Positions 25,011-36,975 of a DNA stretch of 64,000 bases are shown here, in pieces. A program made the translations under genes and the position numbers. The notes beneath the pieces were generated by a model, which was not told the DNA's origin, did no database searches, and worked only from the letters and a program-made list of their open reading frames with translations. The stretch comes from Gibbula magus (taxonomy: Eukaryota > Mollusca > Gastropoda > Trochida > Trochidae): positions 12,246,708 through 12,310,707 of the forward strand of contig OW388304.1 of the NCBI GenBank assembly GCA_936450465.1, in the 5' to 3' direction. The stretch's first letter is position 1. Every line of letters begins with the position of its first letter.

Positions 25011-25335
25011 TAAATTGCTATTCTATCAATAAAGATGTTTTATTATTAAAATGAAGTTAAAATTAGTAAATCTTATAAAACGTTAGTATTGGGGACACGT
25101 CAATAATTTTATAAAGCGTCAATCAGTTTGGTAACAAACTATATTTTCAAAATAAAAAATATTGAAAAAATATCAATTCTTTGATCAGAAAGATCTTCAC
25201 AAGAAGAAGGAAATCTCTTAGTAACGGTGTGCTGCATATCCCCGTATCGTTGTGCGAGGCAGCCGTGGATCAGTCAGTTGAAATGTCAAAGTGTGTCGAG
25301 TTGAGATCGTGAACAAAACGTAGTGCTAATACAAG

Positions 25336-25837
25336 ATGAAATCACTTCAGATGACATCCATTAGCTTGGAAGATGAAAGAAGTCACAAAGAAGGCCTTAA
25401 CTGCGAGGTAGCCGAAATGCTTCGTGGGCTCGATCGATAGGGATTTCAGAGAAAGTGCAATAAACAAGCCCAGAAACACTACACGGGAGAGCGGATAGAA
25501 GCATAGGTGGCATGAAACTTGGGCACAATATAGTTTCGTTTGAATGTCATATTTCCCGGAAATTGTCAATCCTTTGTCACGCATTTCTTTGACATAAAAA
25601 CGTTATACACGGACTTGTAAATGGAAAGCTGACCTGCAAAATGTCAGATTTTATATTACCTTCAACACTTCGTAAAGATGGTGCGAAATACGCACTCAAC
25701 ACATTTAACGAATGGAATCAACTGTGATTTGAATGACACTTTGCTCTATAAAACCTATTAGATTGTATCTGAAAAGCTGTAAGCCAAAAGGCTATTCTAT
25801 CAAATATTGAAATAAAGCCGCGGGGTATGTCAACACC
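25336..25837. other. GC-balanced stretch, function unknown
   Basis: A minus-strand frame (25342-25584, 80 codons) is hydrophobic in its middle, and a plus-strand frame starts at ATG 25336. Neither has convincing splice borders, and they overlap, so at most one is real. Reported as a candidate region only. Confidence 0.25.
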
Positions 25838-26050
25838 ATGGAATGCTCGAACTGCAAATACAAAGCAGATTTTAAGGAATTTGAAGTGTCAAGATTCTAT
25901 AGAGAAAATGGAATGAATAACCTGGCGATGACACGAGCGAGTCGCGAATATGCTGAGTCTGTCCTCTCCAGCCTAGAGTACACGTCATTCAGAAGAATTT
26001 CTAATACTAACGATTCTAGCATTGAAAGCATAGTCCAAATAGTTATTTAA
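25838..26050 (+). CDS. Candidate small or first exon, unidentified protein (70 codons)
   Basis: ATG in a strong animal initiation context (CAACACCATGGAA). The 70-residue frame is hydrophilic and charged (ECSNCKYKADFKEFEVSRFY) and then Ser-rich, and ends at TAA 26048-26050. No transmembrane segment and no known domain; a CxxC pair lies at residues 3-6. It lies about 2.1 kb upstream of, and on the same strand as, the Hv1-like exon at 28174-28301, so it could be a cytosolic N-terminal exon of that locus. No good donor site was found inside it, which argues against this. Start context and composition are seen; function is not inferred. Confidence 0.25.
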   Translation: MECSNCKYKADFKEFEVSRFYRENGMNNLAMTRASREYAESVLSSLEYTSFRRISNTNDSSIESIVQIVI

Positions 26051-28173
26051 ATATAATATAAGTACTCATACTTATTTCCCATATAGAAAGACATTACATA
26101 TATCATATACAGTTTCATGACTTCAAATAGAGAATATCACCTTCTGATATCAAACATATCACCCCCGAGTTGATAGAAGTTACAATATATTGGTGAGAAT
26201 ATTTTTACTTTTATCAACAAGTTTGATATATTTATATGACAGAAGACTCTTGGGTGAAATTTTATTTATCATTTTATCTGAACTCTCCAGGGCAATGATG
26301 TTCATGCCATCAGGGTATTGAGAAACTATCAGGTCGGTGACGTCATATCACTATGACTCATTATTTGATGATGTCAAAACAGTGTGATGTCATATGGTTA
26401 ACGCTGATAAAGTATTGTGCATAATCGACTATCGAAAACGATATCTCCTAGGAGCTATCTCTGGATCTCACGCAAGTGATATCTCATGTGGAATATATTT
26501 TGGATGAAAAAGGTAAATACCACATTTGCTATTTTAACATTCACAATAATAGGGTCTCGTGGGTCTTAATCTTATAGATATCTCTTTCCATTTGTCATTG
26601 TAAAATCGATAAGAAAACAACATAGTTTGCAAAATATATGTGAGGATAAGTGGCAGCCAACAAAGAGAAGAGCAAGAACCTCGCTGTAGTCTTATCAGGC
26701 GAGGGCACACGATTAAGAACAAGATACTTCAAGCAATTACTTTGAATGCCAACAGCATAAAATACCACGATGGAAGCCTCACGATAGATAACATTCGCTC
26801 CCAGCCACACGTCTTTACAATCACAAATCCCAGGCAGGTGTTTCTGATGCAAACAAGCCAACACGTGTTAAATCCAAACTGTCTCCCCGATTAAAGCAAT
26901 TAATAGCAGTTTTTACAGGAAAAAACACCGATTGAAAGTGAACATGTTTAGGGGCTAATACGGAGACCTTTGGCGTGAAAAACATTAAACACACGCTTCA
27001 CCGTTTATCTTTTTACCTTTTTAAAATGTATGTGATTTTTTTTCTAATGTGCTTTAAATGTTTAATTTTGAAATGAGCCATGTTTTCATTCTTGATACGT
27101 CAATGTACGGAAATTAAGATTTATGAAGACGTTTGAAATGTATCAATCAATAACATCAAGCGACTATTTGACTTTGAACTTATAAATTATAAATATTTGC
27201 ATACAACCTGTTGATGCGATTGATATTCATAATAACACCTAAACTGTTCCAATTGTAAATGTTTTCAGGCAAATTACTTAAAAATTTGACATTCTATTTG
27301 AAATGGTTTCACTCGTCGAAATTGCGAACACTAGTTTATTATTTATTTCCATATACAGTATTTTAGAGTTAATATCAATGCCATTATTTGCTTATGTCAG
27401 TCAGTATTTAAGATTACTTTATTGTGTCTGTATCAATTAAAACCTTAAACAATATTAGAATAAATGTTCTACCCTTCCTGTATTAATAGACATCATGTTG
27501 TACTCGTGATTGGCGCTATCATAATTGTAAACTTATTTAAACGTTAGCGATTGCCATAAAGAAGAAAAGTGATTAAATGGGGAGGAAACGAGACTTTCAT
27601 CACGTATGTAAGAGGGTGGGATACCGATAATAGGACATGGATGTATTTTAAGCAACATTTAATCGATATGATGAAATAAAGACATACATGAAAACTAAAT
27701 ATTATCATTTGATAATTACAATATTATCTTGTCTTATCACTTGTGTACACACAATGAATCACAAGTGCATCTTATGTTTCACGATTATATCCAAAACATA
27801 AATAAGGCTAGTCGGGCGTGGTAGACTTTTTATCAACTTATTGATAACGTTTTTAATTAGGTTGGTGTTTGTGTGTTGACGCTTGTGGTCTACAACATGT
27901 TATCCACCCTTATCAGCGGCATTACTGCAGTGGCTCACACGGCTGCATTCTCCTCCACACTTCCTGCAGTTTAGAAATGTGTTTTGCTGATAACCTGTGA
28001 AAATTCAACCTGAACTGATATCGAAGTGAAAGATAGACATGTAAAGTGTAAACGAACACCGTGAAAAAATTAACTATGAATTAAGATGATTGTACCGGTA
28101 GACGTTACTGCTTTCATTTATTTAACATTCTTAATAAGCACGGTGGAACGTTACACTCTTCTCCGTGATACAG
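26051..28173. other. Non-coding DNA with a TGAYGTCA cluster and possible regulatory patch
   Basis: 26338-26398 holds one exact TGACGTCA (26338-26345) and two TGATGTCA variants within 60 bp. 26640-26990 is GC-balanced and contains GATTAAAGCAATTAATAGCAG-like homeodomain-type sites near 26892. Both could be regulatory, but this rests on motif resemblance only. Overlapping frames on both strands at 26595-26894 have no splice borders. Confidence 0.35.
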
Positions 28174-28301
28174 TGTTGAGCCAAGATGTAAGATTAATTG
28201 ATCGAAACAAAACAACTGTTGCTTACACGAAAAACACAAGTGAATACATTCATCCATTCAAAATAGAGATAGCACATTCTCTGCACTATTGCTCAAGTAT
28301 G
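28174..28301 (+). CDS. Hv1-like loop/S2-start exon, second locus (possible paralogue or relic)
   Basis: A 42-codon frame between an acceptor (CTTCTCCGTGATACAG, phase 1) and a strong donor (ATG|GTAAGT, phase 0). Its end, FKIEIAHSLHYCSSM, aligns with AIQIAHKLHYTSL of the exon at 12276-12691, keeping the zinc-binding His. Two N-glycosylation sequons (NKT, NTS) precede it, as expected for an extracellular loop. The acceptor phase equals that of the first locus, but the donor falls about eight codons earlier within S2. Orientation is opposite to the first locus, so the two would be divergent. No S1, S3 or S4 partner exon was found, so it may be a decayed copy. The likeness is short, so the call is tentative. 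Confidence 0.45.
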
Positions 28302-30542
28302 GTAAGTACATTAGACTTACACGAAAAACAATCAGAGGTAAATGAAGCACTACAAACGTAGATTGAGGCGACCGGAAGACGAACATCCACTGGAAGTCCT
28401 ATATCACGTGACACTCTGTAGAACTATGTGCCATTTAAACCATGTTTACCTTTCACCTTGTAAGATGGAAGGTTTTCCCGCAGGGATTAAACGTTGAACG
28501 TTAACCTAGTTTTGATAAAGGGGTTTGTTATATGCCTGTTATATTTAAAATAACATTGCTTTATCTTTGATTTGAAGTAAGATAATGTTATATTGTAGCC
28601 GAATTCTTTATTCCATACATGTATGTTCTTTAATCCACAAATCCCTGAGGTCACATCTCGAATAACTAACACCTTACTTAATATAATATTAAGCCACTGT
28701 CGGTGAATGTGTTACTAAAATAGTTTGTAATGGATAAATAAATGTAACATAATAATTTCAGCATATAGCTACTTAAGTTTCTAGTATTGCCGTAAAAGAG
28801 TCAAGGGGAAGATAGTGACTGTACTTTAATGCACCGATTCATGACATACATTACAAATTTATCCCTGGATTTTATGTTACTATTAGTATGCATTAAATGC
28901 AGCTTCAAAACTAACATTTGGCTCATGAAAAGGCACATGGCGTCTTTTTATTCTCAGCGAGCAAACACGATTATTCAGATTTCTGTTAAAGCTCTGATAC
29001 TTCCCGTTAATTTAAGGTGGGATTCCCTTAAGCCTCAAACAAAGTACGTCATAGTTCGTCTTCAGCAACGTCAGAAAGCCATTTTACGATACCCAGTGAC
29101 GTTACGTCGTTCAGCCTGATCAATAAAATGCCTCTCAACGATGTGAAATTGTGAGTGGATTTAAAAATGGATATATCTGACAATCGATTTTCATGAAAAT
29201 TTCCGAAAGGTTAAACGTTATTTCAGCTGTATTCAAATTATATGTGAAAAGCTCATATTAAGTTTATGTTGATATCGACTTCTTCATCTAAGGAAAGTTT
29301 CAGGAAGTACTTTAAAACATTACAAAGACGGAATCGATTGGGATCGATTTAGTGTGGGAATAAGAGAATGATTCGATTGATTTTCACATGTTTTACACGT
29401 GGAATCGATTAATTATAGTTATTGAATTGTGCTATTATAACGTTAATGTAAGAAACATGGCTTGCTGTAGTATTGGCTATTGCCAATATATCGTTAAGAT
29501 TAACGGAGATAATTACTTTGAAAATGCGTTAAGAGAGATGTTTCTTATCATATTGACTACATGTGGAAAGCAAATTGACAGTCAATTCATCCAAGTTATT
29601 AGTTAATTATGAATATAGATGGACATGTTTATATGACACTTAATTACGAATACTACCTAGTATACATTTCTGAATGGCAACGGCATAATGGATGAAACGG
29701 CATTATGGATGTATATATTTAGGATTTGTACCAAATAGATGCTATTTATATAGCTATTATCATGCGGTACCTTTGCAGAGCATATGATTCCAATTTCGAA
29801 ATCGTGAGCAACCACCAAATATCGCATTCACTTGAAATCGTGAGAATTATTTCAGCCTAACATTAATCCTTACATAAACGCTTGCTAAGATTAGGCCTAA
29901 CCACACGTGTTGCCAACGAACATAGTATAATCAAATGAAGTCTTATCAGCAACTGCACGTGTCTCGCATTCCTTACCACTTCCCACTATCTCGAACTTTC
30001 TGATACACGTAAACACGTGTTTGTAGGAATCGTGATGGATAGACTGTATATCGTTATAACTCCCTTTAAACGCTTCTCATTTTCTTCACTCCTGTTTTTG
30101 AATATTATTTTCAGAGAAAATTAACTTTGTGTACAAGTTTAAATATGGCATTATACACAGCATACTGGTGAAGCATTATGGCTGGAGAGTGTAAATGTAA
30201 ATGAAATGGATTTTATGATTAGTGCCATTTTAATAACCTTTATGACACTATTATTGTACATATGTATCATTTTGTGTATTTAGTATGAAAATATAAACAT
30301 ATTTCTTACATGTAAGTCATGTAATTCAAACACGAATATCTATGAAAGCCACATTTTCTCGCAAGAGCATAAGTAAAGCTTCGACATAACGTAAGCAAAA
30401 AGTCCATGAGACTCAACGTCGCCAAATATTATTCATTTCTTCTTTACAGCTGTGTATAGTGAACTATTTGTGAATGTGTTTATGCATACGACATACTCAA
30501 CTAGTCAACTTCAATAAATACATCTAAAAAAAACTATCTTGC
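28302..30542. other. Non-coding DNA
   Basis: Would be intron or flank of the second Hv1-like locus. No S3-type exon was seen. The plus frames at 28829-29119 and 29388-29606 lack splice borders and known motifs. Confidence 0.4.
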
Positions 30543-30554
30543 ACTACATAAGGA

Positions 30555-30810
30555 GGTGAGGTGAGGTGAGTTGGAGTTTAACGCCGCTTTCAAGAGTATT
30601 TCACTTATATCGCGGCTGCTAGTATTATGGCAGGGAGAAAGCCCACAACGCCATGTGGCTATGCATTGCGGTGAAACCTGCGAGCATCGGCTGGAACTAG
30701 TGAACAATGGGTGGTACAACACTGAAATTTAGTGTGGCACTGCACCCAAACCTGACTGCCCGTCGAACAGTTATCTACTGCAGACAAAGTTGCCGTGCTC
30801 CTGGCGGGAA
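30555..30810 (-). mobile_element. Full-length SINE with 12-bp target duplication
   Basis: Flanked by the exact direct repeat ACTACATAAGGA at 30543-30554 and 30811-30822. Read on the minus strand it runs from TTCCCGCCAGGAGCACGG through CACCGCAATGCATAGCC and AAAGCGGCGTTAAAC to a (CTCACC)n tail. The simple-repeat tail and the 5'-truncation of other copies show this orientation is the transcribed one, as for LINE-mobilised SINEs. I do not see a canonical A/B box, so the head origin is unclear. Other copies: 20005-21500, 41320-41392, 42985-43155, 47900-48048. Confidence 0.9.
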
Positions 30811-30822
30811 ACTACATAAGGA

Positions 30823-33797
30823 TTCATGTTTTTAAAGAATTAATAAATTCACATTCATCCACATGTTATTTTCTAGACAGCAATTGTGATGTGCATACAA
30901 TGATGTTCATAATAACATAACACCTTCTACATGATTATGTAAACACGTACAAATTGTCAATCAATCGTCACGACCATATCGATAATCCTCGATTCACTTG
31001 ACTTTCACATCAAGCATCTACTATACATCTCCGTTCTCATATTTGACATTATACTATAACACTAAAATGCACTTACTGACGAAGACACATTTCTGTTAAA
31101 AATGACATGACAATAGTTAATCAATATCTCGGCCTTAAACTCAATTTCTAGATACTATTTATCCAGTTCAGAAAGGTCTGCATTAATTGCAGTACATATA
31201 TTTGTTCCTTAAAACCCGGTCGCAATGTAAATCAACACCCCCTACTTCCATTGGACAATGAATCCACATGCCAAGTACAGTTGTCAGCCTGTGAAAAGGA
31301 ACCCAATGATATGCCTCGAGTCTAGATGCAAACATGCAATCAGGGCTTCAATTTCCTGAAGAAGTCTTTAAAAAACCAAAACGTGAGCGCCTACATTGAT
31401 AATGTATGGGCGAGACGTTCACCAACATTAGCGAAATTCGATTTCGCACTTGGGCTCCGGATTCAATTTCTTATGAACGAATTCGTTACTAACAACTAAC
31501 CTTGTACGCAATGATTGGTCAATAAGTCTCCATCAGGAGAGCCGCTTCAGCGACCTATTTTAATAGCCACCAATTAAATTTCACAAACACTAGTCAAACA
31601 TTAATGATAAATACAACACGTTATCAATTCTCTCAATTTCTATTTGTTTTCAGTTGTTGTTTAAAATAAAATTAGTAATCTCTATTAAAAAATATATACA
31701 CTATTTTAAGTTTAGAAAAGAGCTCTTTTTTCAAACTCATTGTAATTTTCTGAAATCACAGGATTCAAGTTGTTGTTTTTCTGAGTGCCTAAAACGACAG
31801 CATTGTGGATTCGGATATCTCTAGAGCTACTGTAAAGCTATCATTATCATGGATAATCCCGTCAACGTTTGTGTGATGGGCCAATAATAACTGCTACAAA
31901 GGAACAATAATTCTTATAGAAAATGTATCCATAGCAACCGAGACAATTTCGTACAAAGGGCGGCTAAAGCGTAAGACCACCACTGCTTATTAATCACACT
32001 TCGTCTGTCCCTTGTGCCCAGTATTTTGAACAGATACCAACATGACTGTGTTTTACAGCATATTGTTATATGGATATGTGTGGTAGATAATTAACGATAA
32101 CCATATTTCAGGAGAAATCCTATATTACACTATGCTGCACGGGAAATAAGAGAGCGAAAATATTGATATTTTGTGTTGAACTTTATTAGTACTACACTAG
32201 GGAGAAGCAAAATCACCGACCTGGAATATATATTGTATTATCAAATATGAGTGGCCTTTTGCTCATTTGTACACTATTTTCATAACTACGAAGTGGAGTA
32301 GATCATGGTCGTGTTTAATGTTAGAGATGGTGTTTTAGATTGACAACCCTGAATTATAAATAAAACGTGGGGATTTGTTAATGTCACTAGTAACAGCTTG
32401 CCAACAATAACATCATATGTACATAAATCATTCGAATACAAGGACCGTGAAGTGCTAAAGTTATTGAGAATACATGTGAAGGAATCACCGACTCGCGGCT
32501 ATGCTACCGTTTTCACGGAGCAAAGGGTATTGGTGCAGCTCTTGTCACATAGACAGAAGTTGCTTGATAAAAGAAAAGAGTCCTTCAAAGTCATCAGCGT
32601 ATTTGAATGCCTGGTCATCGACCAGTGATAGCCAATACAGAGGGCTATTAATAAGCAGATTACCTTTTACAGAGAAGCTGTTATTCGAGTAATCACATTA
32701 TTCATCTCTGTAATCGTGTAGATAATTCCTATTTAAAAGGCCAGAGGTACCAAAATAGTCCGATATTCAGAATCACTTTGTAAACATGAGCTTAGCAACC
32801 CACGCCTTCAGCTTTGTAGTTATTTCTCTGCGCATTTATAAAAAGGAAAACGAGATTGACCTTTAATGTCTCCCTCAAAACGTCCTCCGCAGACATTTGA
32901 CACTTAACACTTGGTGTCTTATTCATCATGTGCTAATAAGGCTAACAAGCGCTAACAACGTGCTGATATGCCAATGCCATTTCCGCTATCTTCAAAGAAG
33001 CTGCAGCCAACAGAGGCCAACTTGGCTTAAGGCAGAGATCAAAACAAAGCGACGCGGATTTAATGAGGACGACGGGAACCAGAGTCATGTTTATGTAACT
33101 GTTGATCTGAATCACAGGGAATCTAAACGCTCAACTTCATCGATGCAAGTTCCATTCATATGTTTACAAACCTGCAAATATACTCGCATCTTATACTATT
33201 CAACTAAATCCGTTTCCATATTACATCCACATATTTTTCAAACCTGAAAATAAACTAATAATTGGCTTAACCCAAATGTATCCTGAAACTGCAAATATTT
33301 ACAAATCTGCACATAGACTCTCCCCTGGTAATGGAGAAATAGGGTTAAAATGTATTAAAATCTGTATAGTAATTACTCGCACGAAATTACTTCACGGTAC
33401 AAATTCCAATCAAATGTTCACATTTCTAACATTCCTCACTCTGTAACATCTAAACTAATCGTCTATGTTAATTGTTATGTTTACGAGTGACCGGCATCAC
33501 AGTAATGCTATGTGATACAATTAAAATTCAACTATCGCTATTTCAAATGGGCTGACGCTTAAGAAGGGTTTCTTTTACTCTTAAATCTGAAGTTATAATT
33601 CAGTGTTTATGTAACATCCTGTAACACAGAAGAACACTAGATCATTTGCATTATCAACACGCTTTCAGCCTGAAAACCTCCCATCGTTACAAGTCTGAAA
33701 CCACAAATTAAACTCACAAACAAGATGTAAACGAAGCAATATACATACATGGAAACATGACGAAATTGTCATTTTACAAAAGGGTTTCTGATATGAT

Positions 33798-33799
<2 letters not shown>
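30823..33799. other. Non-coding DNA with two GC-balanced patches
   Basis: 31200-31560 and 32850-33150 are noticeably less AT-rich than their surroundings and apparently single copy. Neither contains a splice-bounded frame that I can support. Candidate conserved regulatory patches or old exons. Confidence 0.35.

Positions 33800-33873
<74 letters not shown>
33800..33873. repeat. (AT)n microsatellite, about 74 bp
   Basis: Uninterrupted alternating TA run of about 37 dinucleotides. Confidence 0.98.
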
Positions 33874-33876
<3 letters not shown>

Positions 33877-34740
33877 CTGTAATATTTGTGTTAGATTCCC
33901 TTGTTACACCATTTAAAATGAGTACATGTAGTAGCAGACTCCGACTAAAATGTTGGGTAACGTCGTATTGTCATCAATACCAATGGGGTGACATTAATCT
34001 ATTATTTTCCACATGGAAAACAGGTGAAGTTAGGCATTGGCATTATTTATACTTAAATTTTAAAAATTAGAATGAACGTCCAATGGAACGTTTTGGGAAC
34101 ATTATTTTGTTCAATTTCACACCTGAACTGTAAACGTATTGGAGTCCTATAATTCTGTACCACTGAAGAACAACAGATGGTTCTTCAGTCATTGATTTTT
34201 TTCCCTGAGGAATGGTGAACATGTTTCAATTGTTCTGATAGGGAAGGGTCTGTACATGTTCAACAGCGGGCTCTCACTATCGCTTTAATTTACGGAACAT
34301 TAACACTTTCTTTGTAGTTTAATGCTTTGGGCTATAAAAAGTCATGCCAGAGAAGAGATATGTACCTGATAGTACAGGCAAGATGTAAACAATTGTATAA
34401 ACGAGATAGTTGCTTAGATAACCGTCTTCGAGAAACATTAGGTACAACTCGAATAAGTCAGCCTCTCACATAATCGGAAGGGAGATCAATTATGTAACTT
34501 GACATGTACTGAATTGAGATTTGGAGAGAATGCAGATTCAGGTCATGTCGACCTTTGTAATAGCTGCTGAACCGGATATTGCGCCTCTCATTGGCAACAG
34601 ATATTTAATTATGGGCGTTATATGTGCTGAAGATAAACTATCTTAGACTTCTCAAAATGTAAATTGACACAAAACAAAGCAAAATTTAGCACAGCTCTTT
34701 GATTAATTTAATAAATACAATATGTAGTCAATCATGTCAG

Positions 34741-35064
34741 TGAATTACAACAACGTTCAATGGACACTTTCGAGTTGTAACAACTTAAAGCCACAATAGC
34801 ACCACAGTGTTAGCGTACATACCAGAGTTGAAATTGAAAACAAAGCCGATTATCAAGTTATGCTCCGGAAACTTTGGAACTTCGGAACATTTGGCAAGTT
34901 TTGGTAAAGGTTTCACAACATGTTGACACCCGGAAGTTGTAACCATTAAAGGCACAATAGAACCACATCGGTATTATCGATAACCAATTTGATGATTCAA
35001 AGTCATCTAGTTTTAAAGTTATACTACGGAAACGATTACGGACGGATGGACGGACGGACGGACC
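34741..35064 (+). repeat. Two-unit repeat ending in a (GGAC)n run
   Basis: Two diverged tandem copies of about 160-165 bp: one includes AAAGCCACAATAGCACCACA (34788 on), the other AAAGGCACAATAGAACCACA (34949 on), each ending in TATGCTCCGG/TATACTACGG. Then comes GGATGGACGGACGGACGGAC (35042-35061). Elements ending in GGAC runs are widespread in mollusc genomes. The segment at 49679-50100 carries the complementary (GTCC)n theme. Confidence 0.6.
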
Positions 35065-36660
35065 GAGCGCTATATACTACGTCTTAGCTGGGTATGATTA
35101 ACTATAAAACAAATTGTTTAATTGATATTTATTTACGAAAGTCATTGCATTTGTGCGCTATGTCTATTTATTTCAGTTTCGTATACAATAATGTACTAAC
35201 ATTGTAATTTGTTTAATATCAGAATCTAGATCTGTATCTGTATCAACTAACACACCAAACGAATGTGTCTTGTGTGAGCTTTACCCGATATTCAATTAAC
35301 GAAAGTGCCTGTCTATGCAATAGTTCAACATGTGTGCAACAATTAATTACCACTGATTCACAATTATGAAATGTTTGCCTTAGTCCAACATTAAACGCGA
35401 AATAAGTAATAAATATTGCTTTCTTACTACAATTATATTTATAGAAATAACTATTGTTCATTTGTTCTGTTTACTTAGATAGAAATGTATCTAGAAATTC
35501 GTCAACATTTACAAATTCATTGATAACTGCGTGTTCCTCTCTAGTTTGGTATAGTTGTGTTGTAACACTTTCAGTGTAGTAGGAGTTTAACCTTGCAGTG
35601 TTATTAAAAACCAGCGTATTCTATTCCGGTTGCTTCGTCATTGTACTAAACTACTTTTGAAGAGAGTTCTTCTGGGAAGTTACTCAACTTTGAAATTCCA
35701 CCAGGCAATTTCGCAAACAGAAAAGCTTCACAATACTGTTTAAAAAATGCGGATCACATTCCTTTGAAATTGTGTCAATACGACATTATTTCTTTCTGAA
35801 CATCTTAAAAAGAGATGCAAATCTCCTGGATTTAACTCTAGATTTATGAAGCTACGTACACAACTAATTATAATGACCAATCTACCTATCAGCACATCTC
35901 GATTTGTACTGCCCTGGCTTATTGTTTCATAGCATATTAGGATTATGTTGCTTGGAAATTAAGATTAAAAAACGTAAGTTTACCTTCCCAAATATATAGT
36001 TTTGACAGAAATATATTTGATATTAACATAGAACATTTCATAATTTTGCAAATTGATTGTTAAAAAATAATTTGGAACGAGTTTGATATTCCTTAAAAGT
36101 TTGATTGACATGGACGCATAATGTTATCAATGTACGTCATAAGGATGTAGTATAATGTGAAACTAATCGTGACCAATAAAACGAAAATAACATACATCTA
36201 TGATCTTTTGTAGTGAAATATCTATTTTTACTAGGTTGGATTTAATATTTCTGTTGACGTCAGAAGGCGATGCACATGACGTTATACGATTCTTATCGAC
36301 TGACCAATAGTTATAAATCTGGGCTACGGCGTACAAGCAACTCGATACGCTGATATGATGCGTAATATGTTTCTGCGTTTATCGATCCTCACGAGAATAA
36401 GAAATATATACTTTGACGTTATGAACACTCTTAAGCAATCTTCAAATATTGATTTCCTCCGATGAAAATATACACGCTAAACACTGGAGTTGTATGTGTA
36501 TATAAATAATTGTTTGAATTTATAATGTATCCCTCCGGAAACAAAACCATTTTGTCATGTTAAAAACGATACACAAATGATGAGAAAACTGAAACTAAAG
36601 GCAAGAGGTTAACATAGTGTACCTATCTCTCACACGCACGTGTCCTGTGAGGCATACATA
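35065..36660. other. AT-rich non-coding DNA
   Basis: Only a single TGACGTCA at 36255-36262 was noted. No exon or repeat border recognised. Confidence 0.5.
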
Positions 36661-36661
36661 A

Positions 36662-36975
36662 AGATTATAACCCGAGATAGTGTGTCATATGACTTTTACG
36701 AAACATGTGCTAATTTTTGTATTGCCCAAGCACACTTTCGAATGTAATACTTTCTATATTACTCATTCTATTCGATCTAAATCGCGTAAAAACGGCCAAG
36801 TTCTCTTGCGACGACACGCTAGAGTGACGTCACTAACAAATGTTGTATGACGTCACAGACGACGAAATACGGGAAGGCGCGCTGAAACAATGGGTGCTAG
36901 ACAAAGGTGATATGTGCACAAATCGAAAATATAACTCGGTTATTTTCAACCATATGGATCATAAATTGTCAAAAG
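36662..36975 (-). repeat. Foldback element, copy C (reverse of copy A, one arm deleted)
   Basis: Aligns to the reverse complement of 4441-4870 through GTGTGTCATATGACTTTTAC, the two TGACGTCA palindromes (36825-36832 and 36848-36855, again 23 bp apart) and AACCATATGG. The loop and second arm of the hairpin are missing, leaving only its outer GCACACTTTCG end. This looks like a hairpin-mediated deletion. The short plus-strand frame here is not a gene. Confidence 0.7.

Noticed and set aside
17000..28173. S1 exon for the second Hv1-like locus on the plus strand
   Set aside because: No frame with an Asp-(6)-Glu-(3)-Asp helix and splice borders was found.
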